DNA of 6,785 nt from contig JACDCA010000513.1 of the NCBI GenBank assembly GCA_013694635.1, positions 1 through 6,785 on the forward strand. Direction: 5' to 3'. Made by a program: the position numbers and the translations under genes. This DNA is from Acidobacteriota bacterium (GTDB lineage Bacteria > Acidobacteriota > Vicinamibacteria > Vicinamibacterales > 2-12-FULL-66-21). The notes beneath the pieces are model-generated. The model was not told the origin of the DNA and did no database searches. It worked only from the letters and a program-made list of their open reading frames with translations. Below, piece by piece: positions 1 to 6,069 of the stretch. The first letter of the stretch is position 1. Each line of letters begins with the position of its first letter.

Positions 1-1
1 C

Positions 2-1021
2 GTGCCGGCGAAATACACCGACACACCGTCGAGGCTGACTTTTTATGACGCGCTCGAAGAGCGGCTGCGCGCGCTGCCCGGCGTCACCGCCGTCGGCGGC
101 ACCACCCGCCTGCCGCTCGGCAGCACGAATACGACAACCTACGTCGATGTTGAAGGGCGCCCGGTTCCTCGCGCGGAAATGCCGGAAGTCGAGATGCGAC
201 GCGCCGTTTTCGACTACTTCACGGCGATGGGGATCCCCGTGCTTCGCGGAAGAGCGTTCATCCGCGACGACAATCTGAATGCTCCCGAGGTGGCGGTGAT
301 CAACGCGGCCCTCGCAGCGCGTGTCTTTCCGGGCGAGGAACCTGTCGGGAAGCGCGTGCGGTTTGCCGCGGGCGCCTCACAACAGCCGTGGATGACGATT
401 GTCGGCGTGGTGGGAAACATCAAGCACGCAAGCCTGGAGGAGGTCCCAAGGCCGGAGCTCTACATTACGTATCGTCAGGGTCCCCCGGTTTCTCCGTTCG
501 TCGTCATCCGCACGACCGGGAACGCTGTGGATCTCGCAGCTCCAGTTCGCCAGGCGGTGCGCGAGCTCGGTGCGAATCCGCCGACGGACGTCCGGCCGAT
601 GTCCGCCATTCGCAGCGGTTCCGTCGCATCACGCCGGTTCGTCCTGCTCCTGGTCGGCCTCTTCGGCGTGCTCGCGCTCGGTCTCGCCGCGCTCGGAGTG
701 TTCGGTGTCATGACGCTGATCGCGGCCGAGAGGACGACCGAGGTCGGCATCCGCCTGGCGCTTGGTGCGACGCCGTCACAGGTGCTGGGCCTTGTTGTCG
801 GTCATGCGCTCAAGCTCGCCGGCACGGGCATCGTGGCCGGCGCCGTCGTCGCGCTGCTGCTCCGTCCGGTTCTGAAAGCGCAACTGTTCGGCGTCGGCGC
901 CGCGGATCCGCTGACGTATCTCGGCGTCGCCCTTGCACTGACGCTGACCGCCCTCGCCGCCGCACTGATCCCGGCGCGCCGCGCCATGCGCGTCGATCCG
1001 GCGCACGCACTCAGAAACTAA
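2..1021 (+). CDS. ABC-type permease, MacB/FtsX family (acidobacterial ADOP-like), 5'-truncated by the window
   Basis: This is the C-terminal 339 residues of a membrane permease; the frame is open to the left edge, so the GTG at position 2 is not taken as the real start. Residues 1 to about 205 look like a MacB-type extracytoplasmic domain (for example VAVINAALAARVFPGEEPVGKRV and the IVGVVGNIKH strand). Residues about 213-240, 260-288 and 304-324 are hydrophobic and form the three closing membrane helices of an FtsX domain. Between the first two lies the conserved cytoplasmic segment ERTTEVGIRLALGAT (243-257), and the protein ends with the family's RRAMRVDPAHALR. Full-length members of the acidobacterial duplicated-permease type have about 800 residues with two such halves; this would be the second half. 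The substrate cannot be told from sequence; relatives act in MacB-like efflux or lipoprotein/envelope processes with a separate ATPase. The TAA stop is at 1019-1021, next to the repeat element. Confidence 0.9.
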   Translation: MPAKYTDTPSRLTFYDALEERLRALPGVTAVGGTTRLPLGSTNTTTYVDVEGRPVPRAEMPEVEMRRAVFDYFTAMGIPVLRGRAFIRDDNLNAPEVAVINAALAARVFPGEEPVGKRVRFAAGASQQPWMTIVGVVGNIKHASLEEVPRPELYITYRQGPPVSPFVVIRTTGNAVDLAAPVRQAVRELGANPPTDVRPMSAIRSGSVASRRFVLLLVGLFGVLALGLAALGVFGVMTLIAAERTTEVGIRLALGATPSQVLGLVVGHALKLAGTGIVAGAVVALLLRPVLKAQLFGVGAADPLTYLGVALALTLTALAAALIPARRAMRVDPAHALRN

Positions 1022-1022
1022 A

Positions 1023-1087
1023 AACTATGAACGACGAACGATGAATAAAACACCCGGCCTTTCGTTCATAGTTCATAGTTCATAGTT
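1023..1087. repeat. Inverted pair of heptamer triplets; long hairpin between convergent genes
   Basis: On the plus strand three 7-bp units follow each other: CTATGAA (1025-1031), CGACGAA (1032-1038) and CGATGAA (1039-1045). On the minus strand three perfect CTATGAA units lie at 1085-1079, 1078-1072 and 1071-1065. Positions 1023-1045 can pair with 1065-1087 over 23 positions with 3 mismatches, leaving a 19-base loop. A shifted register gives a perfect 12-bp stem (1023-1034 with 1062-1073). The element sits between the ends of two convergent genes, so it could end transcription from both sides. However, the stem is AT-rich and no T-run follows it, so it is not a standard intrinsic terminator. 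It may instead belong to a dispersed intergenic repeat family. The repeat itself is read directly; any function is inference. Confidence 0.8.
1064..1087. repeat. Perfect tandem heptamer (GTTCATA)x3 plus GTT
   Basis: Three exact copies of GTTCATA run head to tail from 1064 to 1084, followed by GTT. Because 7 is not a multiple of 3, each copy shifts frame. TAG occurs on the plus strand at 1069, 1076 and 1083, and TGA on the minus strand with low ends at 1066, 1073 and 1080. Each set covers all three frames. The block also encodes the last residues and the stop of the minus-strand oxidase. Confidence 0.95.
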
Positions 1088-2469
1088 GGTGCGATCATCT
1101 TCCCAGGGTTCATGATGTTGTCTGGATCAAGAGTTCGCTTGATCGCGCGCATCACGTTCAGCGCCTCGCCATGCTCGCGTTCGAGGAACTTCATTTTTCC
1201 CATACCGACGCCGTGTTCTCCGGTGCACGTGCCGCCCATTGAGATCGCGCGCTCGACAAGCCTGGCCGACAGCCTTTCTGCTTCGGCGATGTCACGCGGG
1301 TCATCGGGGTTCACTGGGAAGATGATGTGAAAATTCCCATCGCCGACATGCCCGACTAGCGGACCGGGCAGATGGGACGCGCTGATGTCCTGCTTGGTTT
1401 CAACGATGCATTCGGCGAGGCGGGAAATGGGGACGCAGGCATCCGTCGTCCAGCCGCGGGAGCCGGGACGCAGGGCCAGTGCAGCGTAGTACGCGTCGTG
1501 GCGCGCCTGCCATAACTGCGCCCGGGCTTCCGGCGTAAGCGCCCGCTCAAAGGAGCGTCCGCCATGCTCTGCCGCAATGTCGGCGACGACTTCCGCCTGT
1601 TCGGTGACGTCGCGATCGCTGAGACCGTGGAATTCGAAGAAAAGCGTCGGCAGCGGTGCGTATCCGAGGTGTGAAAACCGGTTCACCGCGTCCATCTGCA
1701 CTTCGTCGAGCAACTCGATGCGCGCCACCGGAATCCCCAGCTGGATCGTCGTGATTACCGCGCGGACGGCACTCTCGATGCTGTCGAACTGACAGGTGGC
1801 GGCAGCGAGAGCCTCCGGGCGTCCGTGCAGCCGGAGCGTCAGCTCGGTGATCACACCCAGCGTCCCTTCCGACCCGACGAACAGCTTCGTGAGGTCGTAG
1901 CCCGACGAGGACTTCCGCGCCCTTCCGCCCGTGGTGATGATCCGTCCATCAGCAACGACGACGGTCAGGCCGAGGACGGCATCCCGCATCGTTCCGTAGC
2001 GTACGGCGGTAGTGCCGGATGCCCGCGTCGCCGCCATCCCCCCGAGCGTCGCATCGGCGCCGGGATCGAGGTGAAACACCAGGCCGGTTGACTGCAGGTG
2101 CTTGTCGAACTGCTTGCGCGTCACGCCTGCCTGGACGGTGGCATCGAGATCGTCGGCGCTGACCCGCAGGACGCGATTCATGCGTGACATGTCCATCGAC
2201 ACGCCGCCATGGATGGCGTTGACGTGTCCCTCGAGCGACGAGCCTGCGCCAAAGGGCACGATCGGGCAGCCGTGCTTCGCGCAGGCGCGCACGATTGCCT
2301 GCACGTTTTCATTGGTTTCAGGAAAGACAACCGCGTCCGGCATCCCCGCCGCATGATGCGACTCGCCGCGGGCGTGGTGGTCGCGGACGGCGGGTGCGGT
2401 CGACAGGTGCGCCCCCTGTACGGCGCGGAGCTCGTCGAGAAGCGTGTCGGACGCAGCCCTGGAGGACAC
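1066..2469 (-). CDS. FAD-linked D-lactate dehydrogenase (cytochrome-type), GlcD/LDHD family
   Basis: A 467-residue flavoenzyme that oxidises a D-2-hydroxyacid, most likely D-lactate to pyruvate, passing electrons to a cytochrome or quinone. The FAD-binding PCMH-type domain spans about residues 44-215: GAGSSLEG (74-81), PGADATLGGMAATRASG (136-152) and the SGYDLTKLFVGSEGTLGVIT segment (189-208). The FAD-oxidase C-terminal domain follows, with HVGDGNFH (374-381), GTCTGEHGVGMGK (413-425) and LDPDNIMNPGKM (447-458), the metal- and substrate-binding signatures. From memory, resemblance to mitochondrial LDHD is strong along the whole length, more so than to glycolate oxidase GlcD. The frame stays open to an ATG at 2592, but that would overlap the upstream carboxypeptidase by 118 bases with arginine-rich, non-family sequence. 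The GTG at 2469-2467, 5 bases after that gene's stop, gives the normal family length, though no clear Shine-Dalgarno precedes it. The C-terminal tail TMNYEL is encoded by the heptamer repeat. No fused iron-sulfur domain is present. Confidence 0.93.
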   Translation of the reverse strand: MSSRAASDTLLDELRAVQGAHLSTAPAVRDHHARGESHHAAGMPDAVVFPETNENVQAIVRACAKHGCPIVPFGAGSSLEGHVNAIHGGVSMDMSRMNRVLRVSADDLDATVQAGVTRKQFDKHLQSTGLVFHLDPGADATLGGMAATRASGTTAVRYGTMRDAVLGLTVVVADGRIITTGGRARKSSSGYDLTKLFVGSEGTLGVITELTLRLHGRPEALAAATCQFDSIESAVRAVITTIQLGIPVARIELLDEVQMDAVNRFSHLGYAPLPTLFFEFHGLSDRDVTEQAEVVADIAAEHGGRSFERALTPEARAQLWQARHDAYYAALALRPGSRGWTTDACVPISRLAECIVETKQDISASHLPGPLVGHVGDGNFHIIFPVNPDDPRDIAEAERLSARLVERAISMGGTCTGEHGVGMGKMKFLEREHGEALNVMRAIKRTLDPDNIMNPGKMIAPTMNYEL

Positions 2470-2474
2470 GTGCG

Positions 2475-3518
2475 CTACCGGACCGCTGGCTCGAGCATCG
2501 TGATCGTGCCCCGCGTTGCGTCGATTTCCACGTCCGCTCCGACCGGCAGCGTCCACTGCGGCGTCTGGTGGCCGATCATCGCGCCGAACCACGTGGGGAC
2601 GCCGAGCGGCTTGATGTGATCGGTCAGGATTTCTTCAAGCGTCAGGGAGGCAAACCCTTCGCCGGGGCCGCACTCGGCGCAGGTGCCGAAGACGAAGCCG
2701 CGAATCTTGTCCAGCGCGCCGACCAGCTTCAGCTGAGTGAACATCCGGTCGACGCGATAGAGATCCTCGCCGACGTCCTCGACGAACAACACCGCGCCGT
2801 CCCACGAGGGCACGTAAGGAGATCCGAGAATCGTTGTGAGCACCGTCAGGTTGCCGCCGAGCAGTCGGCCACGGGCCTTGCCGCTGACCAGCGTCCGGAT
2901 CCGGTTCTCGATCTGCACGAGGCTGTTTCGATCGGTCATCGTCCGGGGATTCTCGAACGTGACGGCTTCCGCGTTGAAGAGGACTTTCTTCAGATACTCG
3001 ACCGACCACGCGTCCCAGCGGCCCATGCCGTTCGGGCCGTGAAAGGTGATCAGGCCGGTTTTGGCATGAACCGCCAGCAGCAGGGCGGTGATGTCGCTGT
3101 AGCCGAGGAGAATCTTCGGATTGCGGCGGATCGTGTCGTAGTCAAGGTAGGGGAGGACTCGTGCGCTGCCCCAACCGCCGCGGATGGGCAGCACGGCGTC
3201 GACGCCGCGGTCCGCGAAGAAGCCATTGATGTCGGCCGCGCGGTCCTTGTCCGCGCCAGCCAGGTATCCGTGCCGCGCGAGGAGGTGACGACCGACTTTG
3301 ACCTTCAGTCCGAGCGTCTCGAGCGATTCGCGCGCGATGTCGACGTCCATTGATTGGAACGTTGCGCTCGCCGGGGCGACGAGGGCGACCGTGTCGCCAG
3401 CCGCCAGTCGTTTGGGACGCTCGGCCTTCGTCTGGGCGGCGTCCGTGGTTACTGTCCGGCTCACGCCGGCCGCCACTGACGCGGATGCGAGCGCAGCCAT
3501 GAAATCGCGACGGTCCAT
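2475..3518 (-). CDS. ldcA: LD-carboxypeptidase (LdcA family, peptidase S66) with a Tat-type signal
   Basis: A 347-residue serine peptidase of family S66, which cleaves the bond between the diamino acid and the terminal D-alanine of peptidoglycan tetrapeptides. All three catalytic positions of the family can be seen: the nucleophile Ser141 in LLGYSDIT, Glu247 in VLFVEDVGE, and His317 in AMIGHQTP. Other family marks are PIRGGWGSARVLPYLDY (111-127), FHGP (159-162) and GGNLTVLTTILGSPY (221-235). The start chosen is the ATG at 3518-3516. It gives MDRRDFMAALASASVAAG, a twin-arginine export signal (RRDFM followed by a small-residue hydrophobic stretch), with cleavage probably near residue 28 (DAA/Q). 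The open frame continues up to an ATG at 3626, but that would bury the signal and overlap the divergent gene. The classic E. coli enzyme is cytoplasmic and about 300 residues, so this looks like an exported form. It is probably co-transcribed with the oxidase 5 bases downstream. The stop is TAG at 2477-2475. Confidence 0.92.
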   Translation of the reverse strand: MDRRDFMAALASASVAAGVSRTVTTDAAQTKAERPKRLAAGDTVALVAPASATFQSMDVDIARESLETLGLKVKVGRHLLARHGYLAGADKDRAADINGFFADRGVDAVLPIRGGWGSARVLPYLDYDTIRRNPKILLGYSDITALLLAVHAKTGLITFHGPNGMGRWDAWSVEYLKKVLFNAEAVTFENPRTMTDRNSLVQIENRIRTLVSGKARGRLLGGNLTVLTTILGSPYVPSWDGAVLFVEDVGEDLYRVDRMFTQLKLVGALDKIRGFVFGTCAECGPGEGFASLTLEEILTDHIKPLGVPTWFGAMIGHQTPQWTLPVGADVEIDATRGTITMLEPAVR

Positions 3519-3552
3519 CGGCGGGCATTGTGCCACACTGTCTCCCGTAGGC

Positions 3553-3568
3553 CAGCCCTTCAGGGCTG
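3553..3568. repeat. Perfect palindrome CAGCCCT-TC-AGGGCTG between divergent genes
   Basis: Seven-base arms (3553-3559 and 3562-3568) are perfectly complementary around a 2-base centre. The site lies 35 bases upstream of the carboxypeptidase start and about 48 bases upstream of the secreted-protein start, inside the only divergent intergenic region in the window. It could be an operator dyad shared by both promoters or a small REP-like interspersed palindrome; the sequence alone does not decide. Confidence 0.6.
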
Positions 3569-3602
3569 CAATCAACCGCCGTCGAATCCCCTGGTCCGAC
3601 GC

Positions 3603-3609
3603 GAGGGAG
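3603..3609 (+). promoter_or_regulatory. Shine-Dalgarno site GAGGGAG for the gene at 3617
   Basis: GAGGGAG lies 7 bases before the ATG at 3617, the best-spaced purine-rich ribosome binding site in the window. It fixes that start. It also argues that the carboxypeptidase's open frame does not really begin at 3626, which would place its start codon over the divergent gene. Confidence 0.75.
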
Positions 3610-3616
3610 TACCCCG

Positions 3617-4054
3617 ATGTACGCACTCACGATCGTGCTGCTCTTCAGCGGGATGGTCGCGCAGGAGAAGCCCGCCGAGCAGCCGAGGGAGCTCAAACGG
3701 GGAGACACCATTGTCGTCCGTGGCTGCATAACCGGCGGCACGGTCGAAACCTCCGATGCACAAGCGAACGACAGCACGGGCACCCATACCGGTTTTGTGA
3801 CCTACCGGCTGACGGGCGACAAGAAGGCGCTCAAGCAGATCAAGCAGGAGCACGACGGCCATGTGGACATCGTGACGGGCATTCTCAAGTCGGATCTCCC
3901 GGCGCAGAATACACCGCGCGGAAAACGCGTCGGCAACACGCGCATCACCGTCGGTGTCGGCGCGCAGCCGACCCACGACCCCAACGTGGTGCAGTATCTT
4001 CCGGTGCTGCAGGTCAAAGAAGTCGAGCATACGGACGTCAACTGCCGTCGCTGA
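3617..4054 (+). CDS. Small secreted protein of unknown function (possible OB-fold-like envelope protein)
   Basis: A 145-residue protein not assigned to a named gene. The first 15 residues (MYALTIVLLFSGMVA, then QEKP) form a short hydrophobic signal peptide that lacks the usual basic start. The mature part is rich in predicted beta-strand: GDTIVVRGCITGGTVE (29-44), FVTYRLTGDKKALKQI (60-75), GHVDIVTGIL (81-90) and RITVGVGA (109-116), ending in VEHTDVNCRR. The pattern 'GDTxVVxGC ... YRLTGD ... LKQ ... GHxxxVTGxL' recalls small acidobacterial secreted proteins of OB-fold or DUF5818-like type, from memory and unproven. Two cysteines (Cys37 and Cys143) could pair once exported. The start is set by GAGGGAG 7 bases upstream; the stop is TGA at 4052-4054. 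Only 18 bases separate it from the downstream regulator, so the two are probably co-transcribed. Confidence 0.85.
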   Translation: MYALTIVLLFSGMVAQEKPAEQPRELKRGDTIVVRGCITGGTVETSDAQANDSTGTHTGFVTYRLTGDKKALKQIKQEHDGHVDIVTGILKSDLPAQNTPRGKRVGNTRITVGVGAQPTHDPNVVQYLPVLQVKEVEHTDVNCRR

Positions 4055-4072
4055 AAAGCGGGGCGGTTTACA

Positions 4073-6007
4073 ATGCCGCGAATGCAGACGACGCCCTCCG
4101 GGGCGTATTCCTTCGGGCCCTTCGTTCTCGATACCGGTTCTTACCGGCTCATGCGCGGCGACACGGTCGTTCAGGTATCGCCGAAGATCATTGACCTCCT
4201 GCTGTACCTCGTCGTGCGCCCGTCGATCCTCGTCACGAAGGACGAGCTCTTCAATGCGCTCTGGCCCGATGTCGCCGTCACCGATAACGCCCTGACACAG
4301 GCAGTATCCGAGCTTCGTCAGGCGCTCGGCGACGATCCCTCCAATCCGAAGTACGTCCAGACCGTCGCCCGCCGTGGCTATCGGTTCGTCGCGGCAGTCG
4401 TCTCGGGAGCGTCCCCGACCGCCTCGCGCACCGACCTGCAACCTGCCGAGTCGACCGCGCGCGCGCCGGTCGTGGGCGTGCTGGACTTCGCCAACGTCAG
4501 CAACGACGCCTCGCTGGCGTGGCTGTCGTCGGGCATTGCGGAGACGCTGACGAACGACCTGCGCTCGGCGCTGCAGCTGCGCATCATCGACAGGACGCGG
4601 GTGGTCGAAGCGGTCCGGCGCGTGGGCACCGACCACGACGCGCTGCGGCGTGAACTGCACATCGACCTCGCCATCGTCGGCAGCTTTCAGCGCGCGGGCG
4701 ATCGCCTGCGGATCACGGCCCGCGCCGTGGACGCGACGACGGGTGAAGCGCTTGCCGACAGCAAGGCGGATGGGCTCCTCGACCACGTCTTCGATCTTCA
4801 GGATCGCGTAGTGGCGCAGCTCGCCGAGACGATCGGGACGTCGCCGACGGTGTCGAGACGTCCGCACCGCGAGACCAGCAGCCTCGAGGCCTATCAGGCG
4901 TTCACGGAAGGCCGGTTGAAGCTCGAGACACTCGAGCCGAAGAAAGTTGCGGCGGCGGTCGAGGGTTTCGAGCGGGCAATTCAGCTGGATCCGCACTACG
5001 CGGCGGCCCACGTCGGCCTTGGCAATGCCCGGTTCTGGCAGTATGAAATGTCGCGGGCGGGCAACCAGACCGACGCGGCGCTCCTGGCGCGTGCGATCGA
5101 TCACGTCCGGCGCGCCATAGAGCTCGAACGCGATCTGGCCGAAGCGCACGCAACGCTCGCGTTCCTTCTTGTCAGCGCCGGGCGTGCCACCGAGGCGCTG
5201 GCGTCGGCGCGGCGGGCCGTCGCGCTCGAGCCGGGTCAGTGGGCCCACCACTTCAGGGTGGCGCACGCGGCCTGGGGCGACGAGCGTCTTCGCGCTCTCG
5301 CGCGCGTGACAGATCTCTACCCGGACTTTCCGTTCGCGCATTTCGAAGCCGCCATGGTGCACATCGCGCGAGGCGCGCTCGATCGTGCGGAATCAGTGTT
5401 GCGCGAAGGCACGATCGTCCAGGACCGTCAGGCGGATCTGCGCCAGCGGTATCCCGCTCGAGGTCTCCACTGGCTCCTCGGCCTCGTGCGGCTCGCGCAG
5501 GAGGACGTGAAGGAAGCGGAAGCGGAGTTCTCGAAGGAGCGTGCGTTCGGCACCGAGCAGCTCTATGGCGCAGAGTTCGTCATGAACGCGTGCGACGGCA
5601 CCGGGTTCGCTCGATTACGGGCAGGCGATCATCACGGAGCCGCATCAGCATTCGAGGAAGCCCTGAAAGCATTCCCCGACCATGCGCGGTCCCTGGTCGG
5701 TCTTGGCGCAGCCTTACGCGCTTCGGGCAAGGCGAAGCCGGCCGACGCGGCGTTCGCTCGTGCGGCGGCGGCGATCGATGCGCTTCGCCGCGGAGGACGC
5801 AGCACAGAGGCGACGCTCGCGCATGCGTTTCTTCATGCTACGACCGGCGCAGCCGATGATTCGATCCGTTGCCTGAAAAGTCTTCTCGAGAAGTCCGATC
5901 GGCCGTTCAGCGGCTGGACGATCCCGATCGAGCCGCTCCTGGATCCCCTGCGCGGCAGCCGTCCGTTTCAGGACATCCTGGACGCCCTCTCCGCCCGCGC
6001 GCGCTGA
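4073..6007 (+). CDS. Winged-helix transcriptional regulator with TolB-like domain and TPR repeats
   Basis: A 644-residue one-component regulator. Residues 13-107 form an OmpR/PhoB (CadC)-type winged helix: FGPFVLDTGSYRLMRGD, VSPKIIDLLLYLV, DELFNALWPDVAVTDNALTQ, VSELRQALGDD and the closing YVQTVARRGYRFVA. A linker (110-130) leads to a TolB/FlgO-like alpha-beta domain (131-255: VVGVLDFANVSND, GIAETLTNDLRSALQLRIIDRT, LAIVGSFQRAGDRLRITARAVD, DLQDRVVAQLA). The remainder is TPR-rich, with clear units near 273-306, 338-386, 424-447 and 517-570, and ends in a motif common in such proteins (WTIPIEPLLDPLRGSRPFQ, 615-633). No membrane-length hydrophobic stretch separates DNA-binding and sensor parts, so unlike CadC it should be cytoplasmic. 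No receiver domain is present, so it is not a phosphorelay regulator. The start ATG has GGGGCGG (4060-4066) 6 bases upstream; a second in-frame ATG at 4082 is a weaker alternative. The likely target is its own operon or neighbours; this is inference. Confidence 0.92.
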   Translation: MPRMQTTPSGAYSFGPFVLDTGSYRLMRGDTVVQVSPKIIDLLLYLVVRPSILVTKDELFNALWPDVAVTDNALTQAVSELRQALGDDPSNPKYVQTVARRGYRFVAAVVSGASPTASRTDLQPAESTARAPVVGVLDFANVSNDASLAWLSSGIAETLTNDLRSALQLRIIDRTRVVEAVRRVGTDHDALRRELHIDLAIVGSFQRAGDRLRITARAVDATTGEALADSKADGLLDHVFDLQDRVVAQLAETIGTSPTVSRRPHRETSSLEAYQAFTEGRLKLETLEPKKVAAAVEGFERAIQLDPHYAAAHVGLGNARFWQYEMSRAGNQTDAALLARAIDHVRRAIELERDLAEAHATLAFLLVSAGRATEALASARRAVALEPGQWAHHFRVAHAAWGDERLRALARVTDLYPDFPFAHFEAAMVHIARGALDRAESVLREGTIVQDRQADLRQRYPARGLHWLLGLVRLAQEDVKEAEAEFSKERAFGTEQLYGAEFVMNACDGTGFARLRAGDHHGAASAFEEALKAFPDHARSLVGLGAALRASGKAKPADAAFARAAAAIDALRRGGRSTEATLAHAFLHATTGAADDSIRCLKSLLEKSDRPFSGWTIPIEPLLDPLRGSRPFQDILDALSARAR

Positions 6008-6050
6008 TTTCAGCCTTCTTCAGCTGCGGCTCACGACTTCTCACGTCCAC

Positions 6051-6068
6051 CACCCCTATTGTTGGGTG
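6051..6068 (+). promoter_or_regulatory. Small inverted repeat directly before a start codon
   Basis: CACCC (6051-6055) can pair with GGGTG (6064-6068) around an 8-base loop. The right arm ends one base before the ATG at 6070 and contains the only G-rich stretch that could act as ribosome site. Such a stem could reduce initiation, but five pairs may arise by chance. Confidence 0.25.
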
Positions 6069-6069
6069 C

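Noticed and set aside
2470..2592. Extended N-terminus of the D-lactate dehydrogenase starting at 2592
   Set aside because: The extra 41 residues overlap the conserved end of the carboxypeptidase by 118 bases and look like out-of-frame GC-rich sequence; the family length is reached from the GTG at 2469.
2295..3353. A 352-codon plus-strand open frame opposite the carboxypeptidase
   Set aside because: It is in codon register with the carboxypeptidase gene, is arginine- and histidine-rich, and has no recognisable motifs; the minus-strand gene carries a full catalytic triad.
3519..3626. Extended N-terminus of the carboxypeptidase starting at 3626
   Set aside because: It would place 36 residues before the Tat signal and overlap the start and ribosome site of the divergent gene at 3617.
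3572..5362. A 596-codon open frame on the minus strand opposite the small secreted protein and the TPR regulator
   Set aside because: Its codons lie in exact register with those of both sense genes, so only sense TTA, CTA or TCA codons would interrupt it, and these are rare in GC-rich DNA. Its product is arginine-rich with no recognisable domain or signal, while the sense genes have clear domains.
6008..6069. Terminator or promoter between the regulator and the last gene
   Set aside because: No GC-rich stem with a T-run is present, and the only -10-like string (TATTGT, 6057-6062) has no matching -35 box; read-through from the regulator is as likely.
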